From assembly GCF_013368755.1 (NCBI RefSeq), contig NC_049563.1:2294001-2358000 (forward strand): a stretch of 64,000 nt of DNA. The letters run 5' to 3'. The notes beneath the pieces were generated by a model. That model saw only the letters and a list, made by a program, of their open reading frames with translations, did not search any database and was not told the DNA's origin. Positions 51,605-62,657 of this stretch are shown here, piece by piece (position 1 is the stretch's first letter; the number at the start of each line of letters is the position of its first letter). This DNA comes from Talaromyces rugulosus (Eukaryota > Ascomycota > Eurotiomycetes > Eurotiales > Trichocomaceae). A program made the position numbers and the translations under genes.

Positions 51605-52984
51605 TCATGCCAACCGAACATCCATCACCCCTTCATAGTTGTGAGGATTATACACGTATGTCTTGACCAATTTGAGTCCGACGCTGGAGAGTATCTCGCG
51701 CCACTGGGACTCGCTGCGTTCCATGCCGGCAAATGCAGCCATCATGGACAAATCCATGCATGCTGCGTACGAGTTTACTCCTTCTTCGGGCAGGATCATC
51801 TCGTCGAGCAACATAACGGAGTCAGGAGTCATCGCAGATTTAGTGTTTTGCAGCAACTGCTTCACTTTGTAGTCAGGGTGGTTATGGAGAACTCCACGAG
51901 TATAGTAGAATTTGGCACCTGTTTTATGGGGAAATATCATTAGTACACAGTATTCAGTCAATGAAAGTGAAGAATATACTGACCCTTCACTGGTTGTGGG
52001 TCAAAGAAATTATGCACAACTGCTTCAACTCCAGGGGTAGGCAGTGCTTTCTCAATAGAATGTGGCATATCCTGCAGAATAACCCGGCCGGGAACGTCCG
52101 GATACCGATCGACAAACTGTGCACACTGATGGCCAATGCCTCCGCCAATGTTTACATACAGCGGCTTTTCTGCCTCCCATCCTGCTGCCTCTTCGCGGAT
52201 TGGGTACACAGACAGCCAAGATAGCTCCGGCCCACGGCGCAAGGCCATGTAGTCGTTGAAATGTTTGAGGTTCTCTGGGTGGTTTTCAAACCAAGCAAAT
52301 GCATGCATGTCTGTCTTCCAAGCATCCTGAAAGACTGTATGCAACTCGTTTTCGGGGTATTTGTAGCCGACCTTTGCTAAGAAGCCAGGAAGTGCCTGGT
52401 ATTGCGGCCCGATTGTCTCGAAGCTATCAAGCCATAAGCCAGACAGTAATTTCAGGTCAAGGGGGGAAATATATCCTACCAGTGCGATATCCCTGCTTCT
52501 GAGACTTTTTCGGCAAGATTCTTGGTAACTTGATTGGCCGCATACTGCGTCAACGACACCTGCTTGATTATATCTACCGAGCTCAAATAGCTCAGCAAGC
52601 GAGCTGTTGACCTAGAGTCAGCTAACAACCCAATACAACAGACACAAAAGATTGGACCATACTCAAAAGTTTGACGTCCGCTCCTGTTTTCTGCACAATA
52701 GTCTCCAACGTCACGCTATCTCCGGCTCCAGTCAGGAACGTGAAGAGTCCCAAGTCAAAGCCTGTTTTCACAGCGGCAGTTTGCAGGTGCTTTTTGGGCT
52801 TATATTAGCGATTTTATTAATATCCCGAACTCAAGTCACTTACCAAATATCCCAACCTGTGAATTGTAGCATTGGAGTCCTCCAGGGAGTATGCTATATC
52901 ATGCAAAGCAAACATGAGTTGCTGGCGAGTATCACCCTCGGCAGTCAAAGCTAGCTGCTTGATATGGTCCAGTTGAGCCTGCAT
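51605..52984 (-). CDS. SAM-dependent O-methyltransferase, second copy of the cluster
   Basis: COMT-like methyltransferase of 381 aa, shorter than the first and only distantly similar. The N-terminal part has LHLQTAAVKTGFDLGLF, KTGADVKLLTRLLSYLSSV and LTQYAANQVTKNLAE. The SAM site is PLYVNIGGGIGHQCAQF, then VILQDMPHSIEKAL and HNFFDPQPVKGAKFYYTRG with VLHNHPD in the catalytic region, then MTPDSVMLLDEMILPEEG. Exons (minus): 52984-52844, 52789-52663, 52603-52480, 52423-51984 and 51918-51605. An ATATATATAC box is about 105 bp upstream. It is convergent with the NRPS-like gene and shares its tail-to-tail spacer. The methyl acceptor is unknown; the cluster product is the obvious candidate. Confidence 0.87.
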
Positions 52985-53086
52985 TTTTGAAAGTTTACGA
53001 TTTTGTTTTATTTCTTGACAAAGGATTTTAGTCGACGGATTTAGAAAGATTGAGCTGGTTGAGAGAAATTGATGAGTTGGAAGCGC

Positions 53087-53096
53087 AATATATATA
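53087..53096 (-). promoter_or_regulatory. TATA-like element of the second O-methyltransferase
   Basis: ATATATATAC (GTATATATAT on the gene strand), about 103-112 bp upstream of the ATG at 52984. Confidence 0.45.
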
Positions 53097-53569
53097 CTAC
53101 TAAAATTTACACATACAGCCTTTTATTCGTCATCTACCTACGAGAATGACTGTCATCAATGATCCGTATGGGTCTCAAAACCACATGTGCAAGTGATACC
53201 GTTAGCGTACAGCTGAAAAAATACTGCCCGAAACATCGGGTGAGGTGAATACCGCCGTAAAACCGGATACGGTCCGAATGGTTCGTGCCAGAAAAAAAAA
53301 GTCATATCCAACAAAGCTGAATCGTTAACATCAACTGGTAGACGTCATCTACACCAACATCGTGAAATGATGTCGATCCCATTGGCCCGTATGGGCGCTA
53401 GGGCTGACATAGCTCTGAAGAAGAAAAAGAAATCCCAAAAGGGTATCATTAAACGAGGAATAATCTGGAACATGGGAAAAAAAAATTAGAACTAGATTTT
53501 TTGGAACATTTGAAATTCTACTACATCTTATCAATGAACATGGCATGTTGATCTGGAGGGGCTGTCAAC

Positions 53570-53601
53570 CAATTGATACTAGTCATGACTGGTATCAATT
53601 G
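53570..53601. repeat. 32-nt near-perfect palindrome
   Basis: Arms CAATTGATAC and GTATCAATTG flank the self-complementary core AGTCATGACT; only the two single bases joining arm and core (T and G) fail to pair. Flanks also show TGTCAA and TTGACA. It could be a MITE end pair, a regulator site or chance. Confidence 0.6.
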
Positions 53602-54107
53602 ATATATTATTGACACTCAAATATCGCACTTTTCTCCATTAATAATGCATTTAAAGTCTTGACATTGAATATATGGCTATTTAATGTCCCAAATCCGCTA
53701 ACAAAGGTGGTTCTAATTTCGAAGTTGTCTTTTACTTCAAATGCAACTCAATAATTACTTGAGCGACTATAGTGAACCTTAATTATATATATTGCACATT
53801 CTCCAAATGTTAGTTTTCTATCACCAGTATCATCATTATAAAGATACGCCATTTGAAGCATTTTTCTTTCGCTTTCTCATTATCACTGCATTAAGTCAAG
53901 TAAAACAATGCAAGAACATATTCTTTTCGGAAAAGATGACGTCGGGGACTCGGGGCTTGGGGCTTGAGATATCACATGTTCTCCCGTCTCCACCAGCCGC
54001 TGCAGCCTAGACTGTCGCGTCCACCAGGCAGTCCTAGTTGATAAACAACAATAACCATGACAACTTTGTAGAGAATCAAACAATAAACCAACTCTGCTTG
54101 TACGACG

Positions 54108-57100
54108 ATGGAGCATCACGATCTAGACACGCAAATGCCAGATGCCGGCCAACCCGACGAGCAAGACCTGGATGAAAAGTATAACATCATCACCACCTTA
54201 TTATGTCTACATAATTGGCTCACAAAGAAACCAGATATCCCAATAGACCTCGCAATCATGCCAACACGCTGCCATTCCATGATCTGTTTACTGATCTTTT
54301 CAACCCGCTAAGCGAGAACAAGAAACGGCCCAAGGTATCTGGCCCTGCATCGCGTAGGAAGGTCGGACCTCATGGACCATCCAACCTCACACCTCAGGAC
54401 AGTCGCCGCGATGTAATCCAACGCTTCATCTCTCGCTGGCGAAAAGATGTCGGCGATGACATTTATCCGGCCTTTCGACTCATTGTGCCCGACAAGGACC
54501 GGGATCGGGCCATGTATGGACTGAAGGAAAAAGTCATCGGCAAGCTACTTGTGCGAATTATGAAAATTGACAAAAACTCTGAAGATGGCTTCAATCTACT
54601 GAATTGGAAGCTACCGGGGCAAAGCGCCGCAAGCCGCATGGCTGGCGACTTTGCCGGCCGATGCTTCGAGGTGCTTTCCAAGAGACCCATGAGGGTCGAG
54701 GTCGGCGATATGCTTATTGAAGAGGTCAATGATCGACTGGACCAACTATCAGCCGCACCTAAAGAAGATCAGCAACTTCCTATCCTGACTGAATTCTACC
54801 GACGAATGAACCCAGAGGAACTGATGTGGCTCATACGCATCATTCTACGACAAATGAAAGTAGGCGCCACCGAGCGGACGTTTTTCAACGTGTGGCATCC
54901 TGATGCAGAAAGACTATTTAGCATATCCAGTAGTCTGCGCCGTGTCTGCTGGGAACTTCATGACCCGAACATCAGGCTCGAAGGTGATGAACGGGGAGTT
55001 TCACTTATGCAGTGTTTTCAGCCTCAGTTGGCGCAATTCCAGATGCACTCTTTTGAGAAGATGGTGCAACGAATGAGACCCACAGATGATGACCCAACGT
55101 TTTGGATCGAGGAGAAACTCGACGGAGAGCGAATGCAACTGCACATGGCATCTGATGACTCCGTTGAGGGAGGGAAACGATTTTGTTTCTGGTCTCGCAA
55201 GGCCAAGGAATATACATACCTCTATGGAAATGGCTTCTATGATCCAAATGGGTCCCTCACCCGTCATCTGAAAGACGCTTTTGTTGATAGCGTGGATAAC
55301 ATCATCTTAGATGGCGAGATGGTGACATGGGATCCCGAGCAAGATGCACCGGTCCCGTTTGGTACATTGAAAACTGCAGCGTTGGCCGAAAAGCGAGACC
55401 CGAATTCGCACGGACCGCGGCCGTTGTTTCGAGTATTCGATATACTGTATCTGAACGATCGAGAATTAACGCGGTACACGTTACGAGATCGCCGCCGTGC
55501 GCTCGAGAAAGCTATACAGCCTGTCCACCGAAGATTTGAAATCCATAGTTATCAGGAGGCTACCACAGCTGCCGAAATCGAGCCGATCCTGCGTAAGGTG
55601 ATAGAGGAGGCATCTGAAGGCCTAGTGCTGAAAAACCCAAGGTCTCCGTACAGATTAAACGAGCGTCATGATGACTGGATGAAAGTAAAACCAGAGTATA
55701 TGACTGAGTTTGGAGAATCTTTGGATCTTGTAGTCATAGGAGGCTACTACGGGTCTGGGAGGCGTGGAGGTGGCCTTTCTAGCTATCTATGCGGCCTACG
55801 CGTTAACGACCCCAACGCACAGAATGGAGATTCTCCCATGAAGTTCTATTCATTCTGCAAAGTCGGCGGCGGGTTTACCGCTACTGACTATGCCAATATC
55901 AGGCATCATACGGACGGAAAGTGGAAGACATGGAATCCGAAAAAGCCACCGTCCGAGTTCATCGAACTCGCAGGTGGAGTCACCGGTCCGAAAGAAGTAC
56001 CTGATGAATGGATTAGGCCGGATGAGTCGGTCGTCGTTTGCGTTAAAGCTGCGTCTGTGTCGGTTAGCGATGAATTTCGCATCGGCCTGACCCTTCGGTT
56101 TCCGCGATTTAAGAGACTGCGAATGGACAAGGACTGGAAGACGGCGCTCTCAGTACAGGAATTCCTTGATCTAAAGTCCAATGTCGAGCAAGAGCAAAAA
56201 GAAAAACAGTTTACTGTTGAAAACTTCCGCAAGAAACGACTCAAAATGACGGCTAAAAAGCCTTTGACAGTAGCTGGGTACGATGGTGATACCACTGTCG
56301 AATATGCAGGACCAGTTAACAACGTATTTGACGGATTGAATTTTTGTATGTGCTCGTCCTTTTCTGGAAAAACCAAAATCTAACAATACAAAAGTTGTCA
56401 TGACCGATACAAAGACGCCAGAGAAGAAAACAAAAGCAGAGCTGGAACAGCTTGTCAAGTCAAATGGTGGTCAGATTTTCCAAACACATACAGCAGCCCC
56501 GAATACTGTTTGTATTGCAGATAGAAGTATGTTATTCTTCATTCTCTTATAAGTAGTAGGTACAAGTAAAATCTGACTATATTTAGGAACGGTCAAAGTT
56601 GCTTCGATACAAAAAAGTGGCAGCCAAAATATCATTCGGCCTATATGGCTGTTTGATTGTATCAAACAAACCGAAGCTGATGAGAACCTACCCACATTTC
56701 TCCTTCCATTTGAACCTAGGTCGGTACCCCAGAAGAAGCTACCTTTTACACCTACAGTTGCCTAATATAAGAGTATTTATTTTAGGCACATGTTCTTTGC
56801 CAAAGAAGATCAGCAAGATAATATCGCTGAAAACGTTGACGAATACAACGACAGCTACACACGAAACACCACGGTCGAAGAGCTAAAAGCCGTACTCGAG
56901 GATATGAAGCTCGATAGAGCCATTGATACCGAAGCAATTTCGCAGATCTCAGCACGTCTGTTTGCGCAAACTCAGGAAGAGCACAGCCAAGGCGCCGCCT
57001 TGCCCGGTTGGATCTTCAAGGGCTTGACATTATACTTCCACTCTCCAGAATCGCCATCGCCATTGAATTCGTCCAACTCAGATATCTCTCAACGGCTTCA

Positions 57101-57440
57101 ACTTGCTCGCAGCCTGGCCGAATTTGGCAGCGCTGACATCAGCGAAACTCTAGAAACAGGCCAGAGTAAAAAGAAAGATACAAAGACCGGCATTACGCAC
57201 ATCGTTGTTCCGAGCCCCCATTCGTCGAGAGAAGGAGAAGAAGAACTGGCTTCCCTTCGGAAAACGCTTTCTAAACTGGTCAGTTCTTCTGGATATAAAC
57301 TCCCGCATATTGTGTCGGTGGATTGGGTTGAGCGGAGTTGGAAAGAGAAGACGTTGTTGGATGAAGAGAGTATGTTTTCTTTTTTCTTTATTTCTATTTA
57401 TTGATTAAACTGATGCCTTACAGGGTATGCACCATCCTGA
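54108..57440 (+). CDS. lig4: DNA ligase IV (non-homologous end joining)
   Basis: ATP-dependent ligase that seals double-strand breaks with its Lif1/XRCC4 partner. The N-terminal DNA-binding domain precedes the adenylation domain with motif I EEKLDGERMQLH (Lys codon 55115-55117, about residue 318), the FDILYLNDREL and EEASEGLVLKNP motifs, and the OB-fold with DWMKVKPEY. Two BRCT domains fill the C terminus (about residues 728-810 and the last 120), the second containing HIVSVDWVERSWKEK. Introns: 54179-54234, 56346-56394, 56527-56586, 56720-56785 and 57370-57423, the last leaving a 17-nt final exon. 1015 aa, normal length. Not related to the metabolite cluster. Confidence 0.95.
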
Positions 57441-57603
57441 CAGGAGAGACTCGAAAATTTGATAGGATAGAAGCACTACATTTCTAGTATTATATTTATA
57501 TTATGATAAATTCCAATTGGTCAAGTACCGACGGACCCTTCAAATTCCAACTGGTTTAAATGATGATATGGAAATATCCACAAATGTATATGTTATCTAT
57601 AAG

Positions 57604-60600
57604 CTACCATTCACCGGATCTGGCATCAATCGCAGCAGGCGTGGCAAGCGCGGCTTGATTCCCCATCCGAGACAGAATGTCAATATATTCACGAGCTACT
57701 CCCCATGCCGAGACCAGCCCAGACAGAATATGGATTCCTTCCTGCAGAATCCTCGAAGGGCCATGTGGACCACATATATCGCCCACACCGGTCACATTAC
57801 CTCTCATTGTCTGACCGACACGCACAAACAGCTGCACAATTTCATCGTCACACGGCCGATCGATATGAATAAATGACGGGCTTGCAGCCGAAGCCAGCGT
57901 CCCGTGCTGCGAGATCGGAGACGATAATTCGGGTTGTTGGTCTTGAGATTGATGATGGCACAGTCCATACGCCCACAGAGTCAAAGTGGCTAGAAAGACC
58001 GCAATTGGCTCGTGAAACGCGTTTGTGGAATACCGACGAATATACCATATCACCGTGCCGGCGTGGATAATCGAGAGTCGAGCTTTATATTGATCGTGTT
58101 TGCCCCATCGCCATATGTGATGCCACTCGGGTGCTTGATCGAGTTTGTCCCAGGATACTTCTAGTCGAGCTAGCGACATTGCTAGGGTTCGTATCTCGCG
58201 GAAGGGGACAAGAAGTACGAGACGTGCAGTGTGTAAGTGAAGGACTGTTGGGTGCTCTAGCCCGGCGGCTTTGGCGATGGTTCCATTGGCAGACCAGTGC
58301 AGGGTATCCAGACAATCACAAGCACTGTTTCGCCATTTTGAGAATAGAGGTATCCCCGGCAACCAGATGGATTTTGAAGGTAGAGCAGATTCCCGTGTTC
58401 GTCTCTCCGCGGTAGGAGTCCACCAGGAGAGAGGCCGCTGGAAGTAGTCGCCTACCTCCCACAGTCTCTGGTAAAGGGCATGGAGAAGGAGAATGTGACT
58501 GAACTCTCCAATACCAGGTGTGAGTCTCTTCTCGATGAACAGAGTCTCCATTGCAGAGTAGAGTGATGCGTTTTCTTCTTGATATAAACTCTGCCAAACA
58601 TATTCGGAATTCGCTTCCCACAACCTCTCGTGGACCGGAAGCGGTGTTTGAGCATCTTTCAGAGAAAGTAGTGGTGGTGAGTCTGTGGTATAGGCCAAAG
58701 TAGTATCTACTAACCACAAAAGGTAGCTGGTTCTTCGCTTCGTCTCCTTTTCAATCCAATACCCCCATTGTCTTGTATCTTGGCCATGGCTTTGATGGCT
58801 AGCTGAAAAAAGATCCCCGCCATGAGCCAGGCGCACAAGCTCGCTAAACAAACTCAAGCCGGAATCTCTATTTTGAGGGTTTCCACTATGTATGAGACCT
58901 ATGCAGTTCAATAGCATGGCCTGCATGAGCCAGAGAGGTGTGAAGTTTATCGCGTTCTTCTGTCTTTCTACTATAATTGCGCGCCGAACAAACTCATGAA
59001 GAGGCTGCGCGTATTGAGCTGCTTCTGCCGAATTGGCAAAATTGCATCCAATGGCCGATACTGCAAGTACCAAAATCCAATGCATTTCATTCGGATCGAA
59101 TGTTGGGACGTGAAAGATGGGGTATACGGGCTGAAAGCCGTCCAGATAGTGGCGTAAAAAATATGTGAGTAATTCGGAGGTTGGAAAATGGCCTGTTGCG
59201 AAGGGAGTGAAAATAACGGAGTCGAGGCGGCATATCCTTTCAAATGACGAAACCATCCTTTCATATATGGCTAGGGAGAGCTGCTTATCTAGGGTTGCGC
59301 TCAAGGTTGGGTCGTCTGTCTGGATAAAGTGTGTTGTCGGAAACTCAAAAATCGAAGTCTCTTTCGAATTATCTTGGGGCTGCAATAATGGAGTTATATT
59401 TTCGGCAATGCTCCAATATTCCTTTCGCTTTCGACTGTATTTAGGACATCGAGAGCCTTCGCCGTTAACGTAATACTCTCCTGATAGCACCGAGTCATCG
59501 TTTGAGCCCGAAAAGAGAGAACCGTCCTGCGATACACTGCTATGTCTTCCAGGACTCTCCACAGGAGGTGGAGCAGCTTCGAGAAGATTTTGTCGAAAAT
59601 TGTTGAACAGGGGCACTTGGTCTAAACTGTCCATGGGAGAAAGCCATGTGATGCTCGTGTCGAAGCTTTCAGGCCACCATTGTTGAATAGACTGGTTTAG
59701 GAGGTCTGGGTCCAATAGTAGTGCGTCTTCTGTGTCTTTGAGGAGCTCTGTTGAGATCCAGTTCAATGCAGAGCCGGAGGTTGGATCGGACAGATTTGGG
59801 TTCAATACCAAGTCCACATGGGACTGTGGATCGTTAGGGCGTACATCTTGGGGGATCGAGAGGTTATCTGGTATAGCGATTGGGAACAGAGAGGTAGAGT
59901 CATTCTGCAATATCCTTTGAGAGCCTTGGTCAATATAAGGATATGAAAACCGTGAATTATCCAAGGTGTGCCCAGGGAATGTTTGTTGCTGGTCAAAGTC
60001 ACCCATCTCATTTGTTTGCTGGCTATGGTGGCTATCAGTGGTAGTATGTTGATCTATGGGGCTTTGTTGGTAAATGTCATTGTTGTTTATAAACTGAAAT
60101 TGGATTTGCTGAGGAGCGTGTCCATGCGGAGGGCTCGACGAGGTGATGGAATCCTGGAATACGCGGTCATTTTCTCGAGTCGGTTGCTCCGGCGATTTGC
60201 TCGTGCGAGAATGTGTTTCCTCGTTAGACATTCGGCGCGCTCGATTTGTCTTTTTCAATTTTGAGCGCCTTTCCGTGGGATATTGACATTTTATTGTACG
60301 ATCCTGACACCGAGCACAGGGATCCCCGCCACTACATCTGACGCGAGCAGATGCGCATTGGAAGCATGCGCGAAATGTTTTCACGGTAATGCGGTGAGCG
60401 TAGTCAAATTTTCCCTGAGCGCCTGGTGCATGATGGCTTTGATCATGCCGGTGCAGCGTGTCACTAGTAGTCGCATTAGCTAGACCGTCTTTTCTACAGG
60501 AAAACGGTAGATCTCTTTGTACCTCCTGGAAAACCGGCGGCTACACTGGCTGCATTGAAACGGTTTCTCTTTGGTATGGCTTCGCAGATGCCGTTTGAGA

Positions 60601-60701
60601 TGCTCAGGTCGCCTGAAGGTCGCCTGGCAGGTAGAGCATTCCAAAGACGAGGGAGAACCAGACTTTCGCCGGCCCTGGTCTTTGGCGGTTGGCGCTTCCA
60701 T
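57604..60701 (-). CDS. Transcription factor with two C2H2 fingers plus a Zn2Cys6 cluster
   Basis: Putative regulator of 1012 aa carrying two kinds of DNA-binding domain. The N terminus has C2H2 finger 1 ([21 protein letters not shown]) joined by the TKEKPF linker to finger 2 ([17 protein letters not shown]), which spans the only intron (60464-60522). About 25 residues later is a C6 cluster, [17 protein letters not shown] and then [11 protein letters not shown] long Gln/Ser/Pro-rich region and a fungal-specific TF domain ([33 protein letters not shown]) follow. The ATG at 60701 is the only reasonable start. It sits 160 bp from lig4, tail to tail. Targets unknown; it is about 5 kb from the metabolite cluster but separated by lig4. 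Confidence 0.88.
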
Positions 60702-62657
60702 CGCCTAGGCTGGTACGAAGCACTTAACATGCAACCTTGGTGAATTTCAGTTCCTGAGATGTCATCCTCAGACCGTATAATCGCTTTGTCGGTCCTTGTG
60801 GAGAGGAGCCAGAGTGAGTGACGCGGGGAGAGGGGAAATCCGGGGTATTAAAACAAATGGCATAATAATAATGGCCACGCGCACTCCGCATGGCCGTTGA
60901 CCGCTAGCCTTCGGGGGGCCAACAGCGGCCTTGGCTCAGCCAATACAAGCGCATTCTTTATTATCGGCGTCAATCCTGGCCTGCATGAGAATTGTTTTCT
61001 TGTTTCTTGCGATGGAGACGCGGCGACTCCATTGGTGGAGAACTACATAGCTAAGGTTCCTCCGCGTTCTCCACCGCGGCTAAATCCTGTTTTTACCCGA
61101 GCCTATCAAATACAGCCAAACACTGTCAGTTCATGGGGTCTGTTTGTGTATATGGGGGAAAATCCTCGGATAATTTCTATAATCAGAAAATCTACAGCGG
61201 ATCGAGCGTGCAGACATTGATTGTTGTGTTCGGATAAAGTTTCAACTGCCGGGGAATTAGCCGAGTCTTGAACGGTCCAACCCCGGGCTGTTTTAGGGCT
61301 AGTGACTTCGTAGTACTTACTACATTTGTTTATATTACGATTGTTGAAAGACAGGGTCTAAGACATATGTTCGCTAGCTGCATCTCATCGCCTGATGGCG
61401 TGCTCATGGCCACCGAGGGCTCCCTAAGTCAGCCAATCCCACTCGTACCAGTCCACGCAACTTGGCAAGACAATAATTAAACTTAATAACCACCTTCCTG
61501 ATCTCAGCAGCACATCAGAACATCTAGGGGCTGCATGTGGCTTGTCAAATCGGCTCTGGCCAAGTCACGTGGCTTGGGGCTTGTTTTTACCAAAGACACA
61601 TGGCGGCACTCAAACAAGCAACTTTTTCCAATCTGTTAGGAAGAAGGATTAAATCTAAAACTTCTGAACTCACTGGCATCTAAATTTACACTTCTTCTTT
61701 GATATAGCTAGTCAAAATAGCTAGTACTAGTACATGATTATTTTCTCTACTGCCGGGCTTCATCGTGCTCTCTATTGACTCCCAAGCGAAGCCCAACCAG
61801 GTTCCATGGACAATCATTATAATTCCTGTAATGGATTTTTGATGGTCAACTCAGTGGTTTAGATATGTAAACTACTTGCTAAATCAATAAGGCCATCCCA
61901 AGTCAAACCCCCCGCGTGGCGATTGTTTGTCGACCTCTGGAGCAAGCCTTCATTCATACTGACAACTCCAATTGATGGGAATTATAAAACTAAATAAATC
62001 TACAATCGAGTCCAGAATGCCTAGAAATTTTTTTAATGAGTTTTAACAATGCAATTGTAAGAGCTATTTATGGTTATGTCGTGTTTGATACTGCTAGGTA
62101 GCGATTAAAAGAATACAAGGATAATAGAGACCTCATCATGTCAATTGGCACTCCGCCACCCAGTGGATACAATGAATATTCATAAAAAAAAGACCTTATC
62201 ACGTGCACATCCACCGGCGAGGACAAAGAGACCACGGCGTTGTCCTGTTGGGAAGGAAACTGCGGTTTCTCTCCTCTTCCTCTCCTCCTCCTCTCTTCAG
62301 TTTCTCTCCTTCACATGCCCTCCAGCTCTACAGTCTCATCTTGACTCTTTACCTGGTTGCTTTGGTAAGTTTTTATTCTTGTCTTTTTAACTATTTACTC
62401 ATTTCTCGTTCCTCTTTGCTTACTCCTTGCAGTGAATGTGCCTGAAGCTTCGTTTACAATTTTCCTCGCGGAGCGTTCTCGTGTGGCCTCCGTTTCAAAC
62501 TTTCCTTACAGGGCGTCCGGTGTGGCCCCTGCATACTTAACTCTCCTTCTCCTCTCCCTCCTCCTCTACTCGTCTGTAAGTACGTAACCCCCGAGTTCTC
62601 AATATCACAATGATAGCTACTTTAGATTTGAGGGACTGGTTTAATTAGCCTTAGGGG
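60702..62657. other. Long intergenic region
   Basis: About 1.95 kb. Promoter of the C2H2-C6 factor on the left; on the right a pyrimidine-rich leader (about 62,265-62,345) with two possible 5'-UTR introns starting GTAAGT near 62,364 and 62,576. A 14-mer shared with 5515 lies near 61,973. The ORFs here (60-107 codons) show no recognisable features. Confidence 0.5.

Larger units (their letters stand above)
52985..54107. other. Divergent promoter region (O-methyltransferase / lig4)
   Basis: About 1.1 kb, AT-rich. Contains a TATA-like element at 53087-53096 and a 32-nt near-palindrome at 53570-53601. Likely the edge of the metabolite cluster. No gene seen. Confidence 0.5.
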
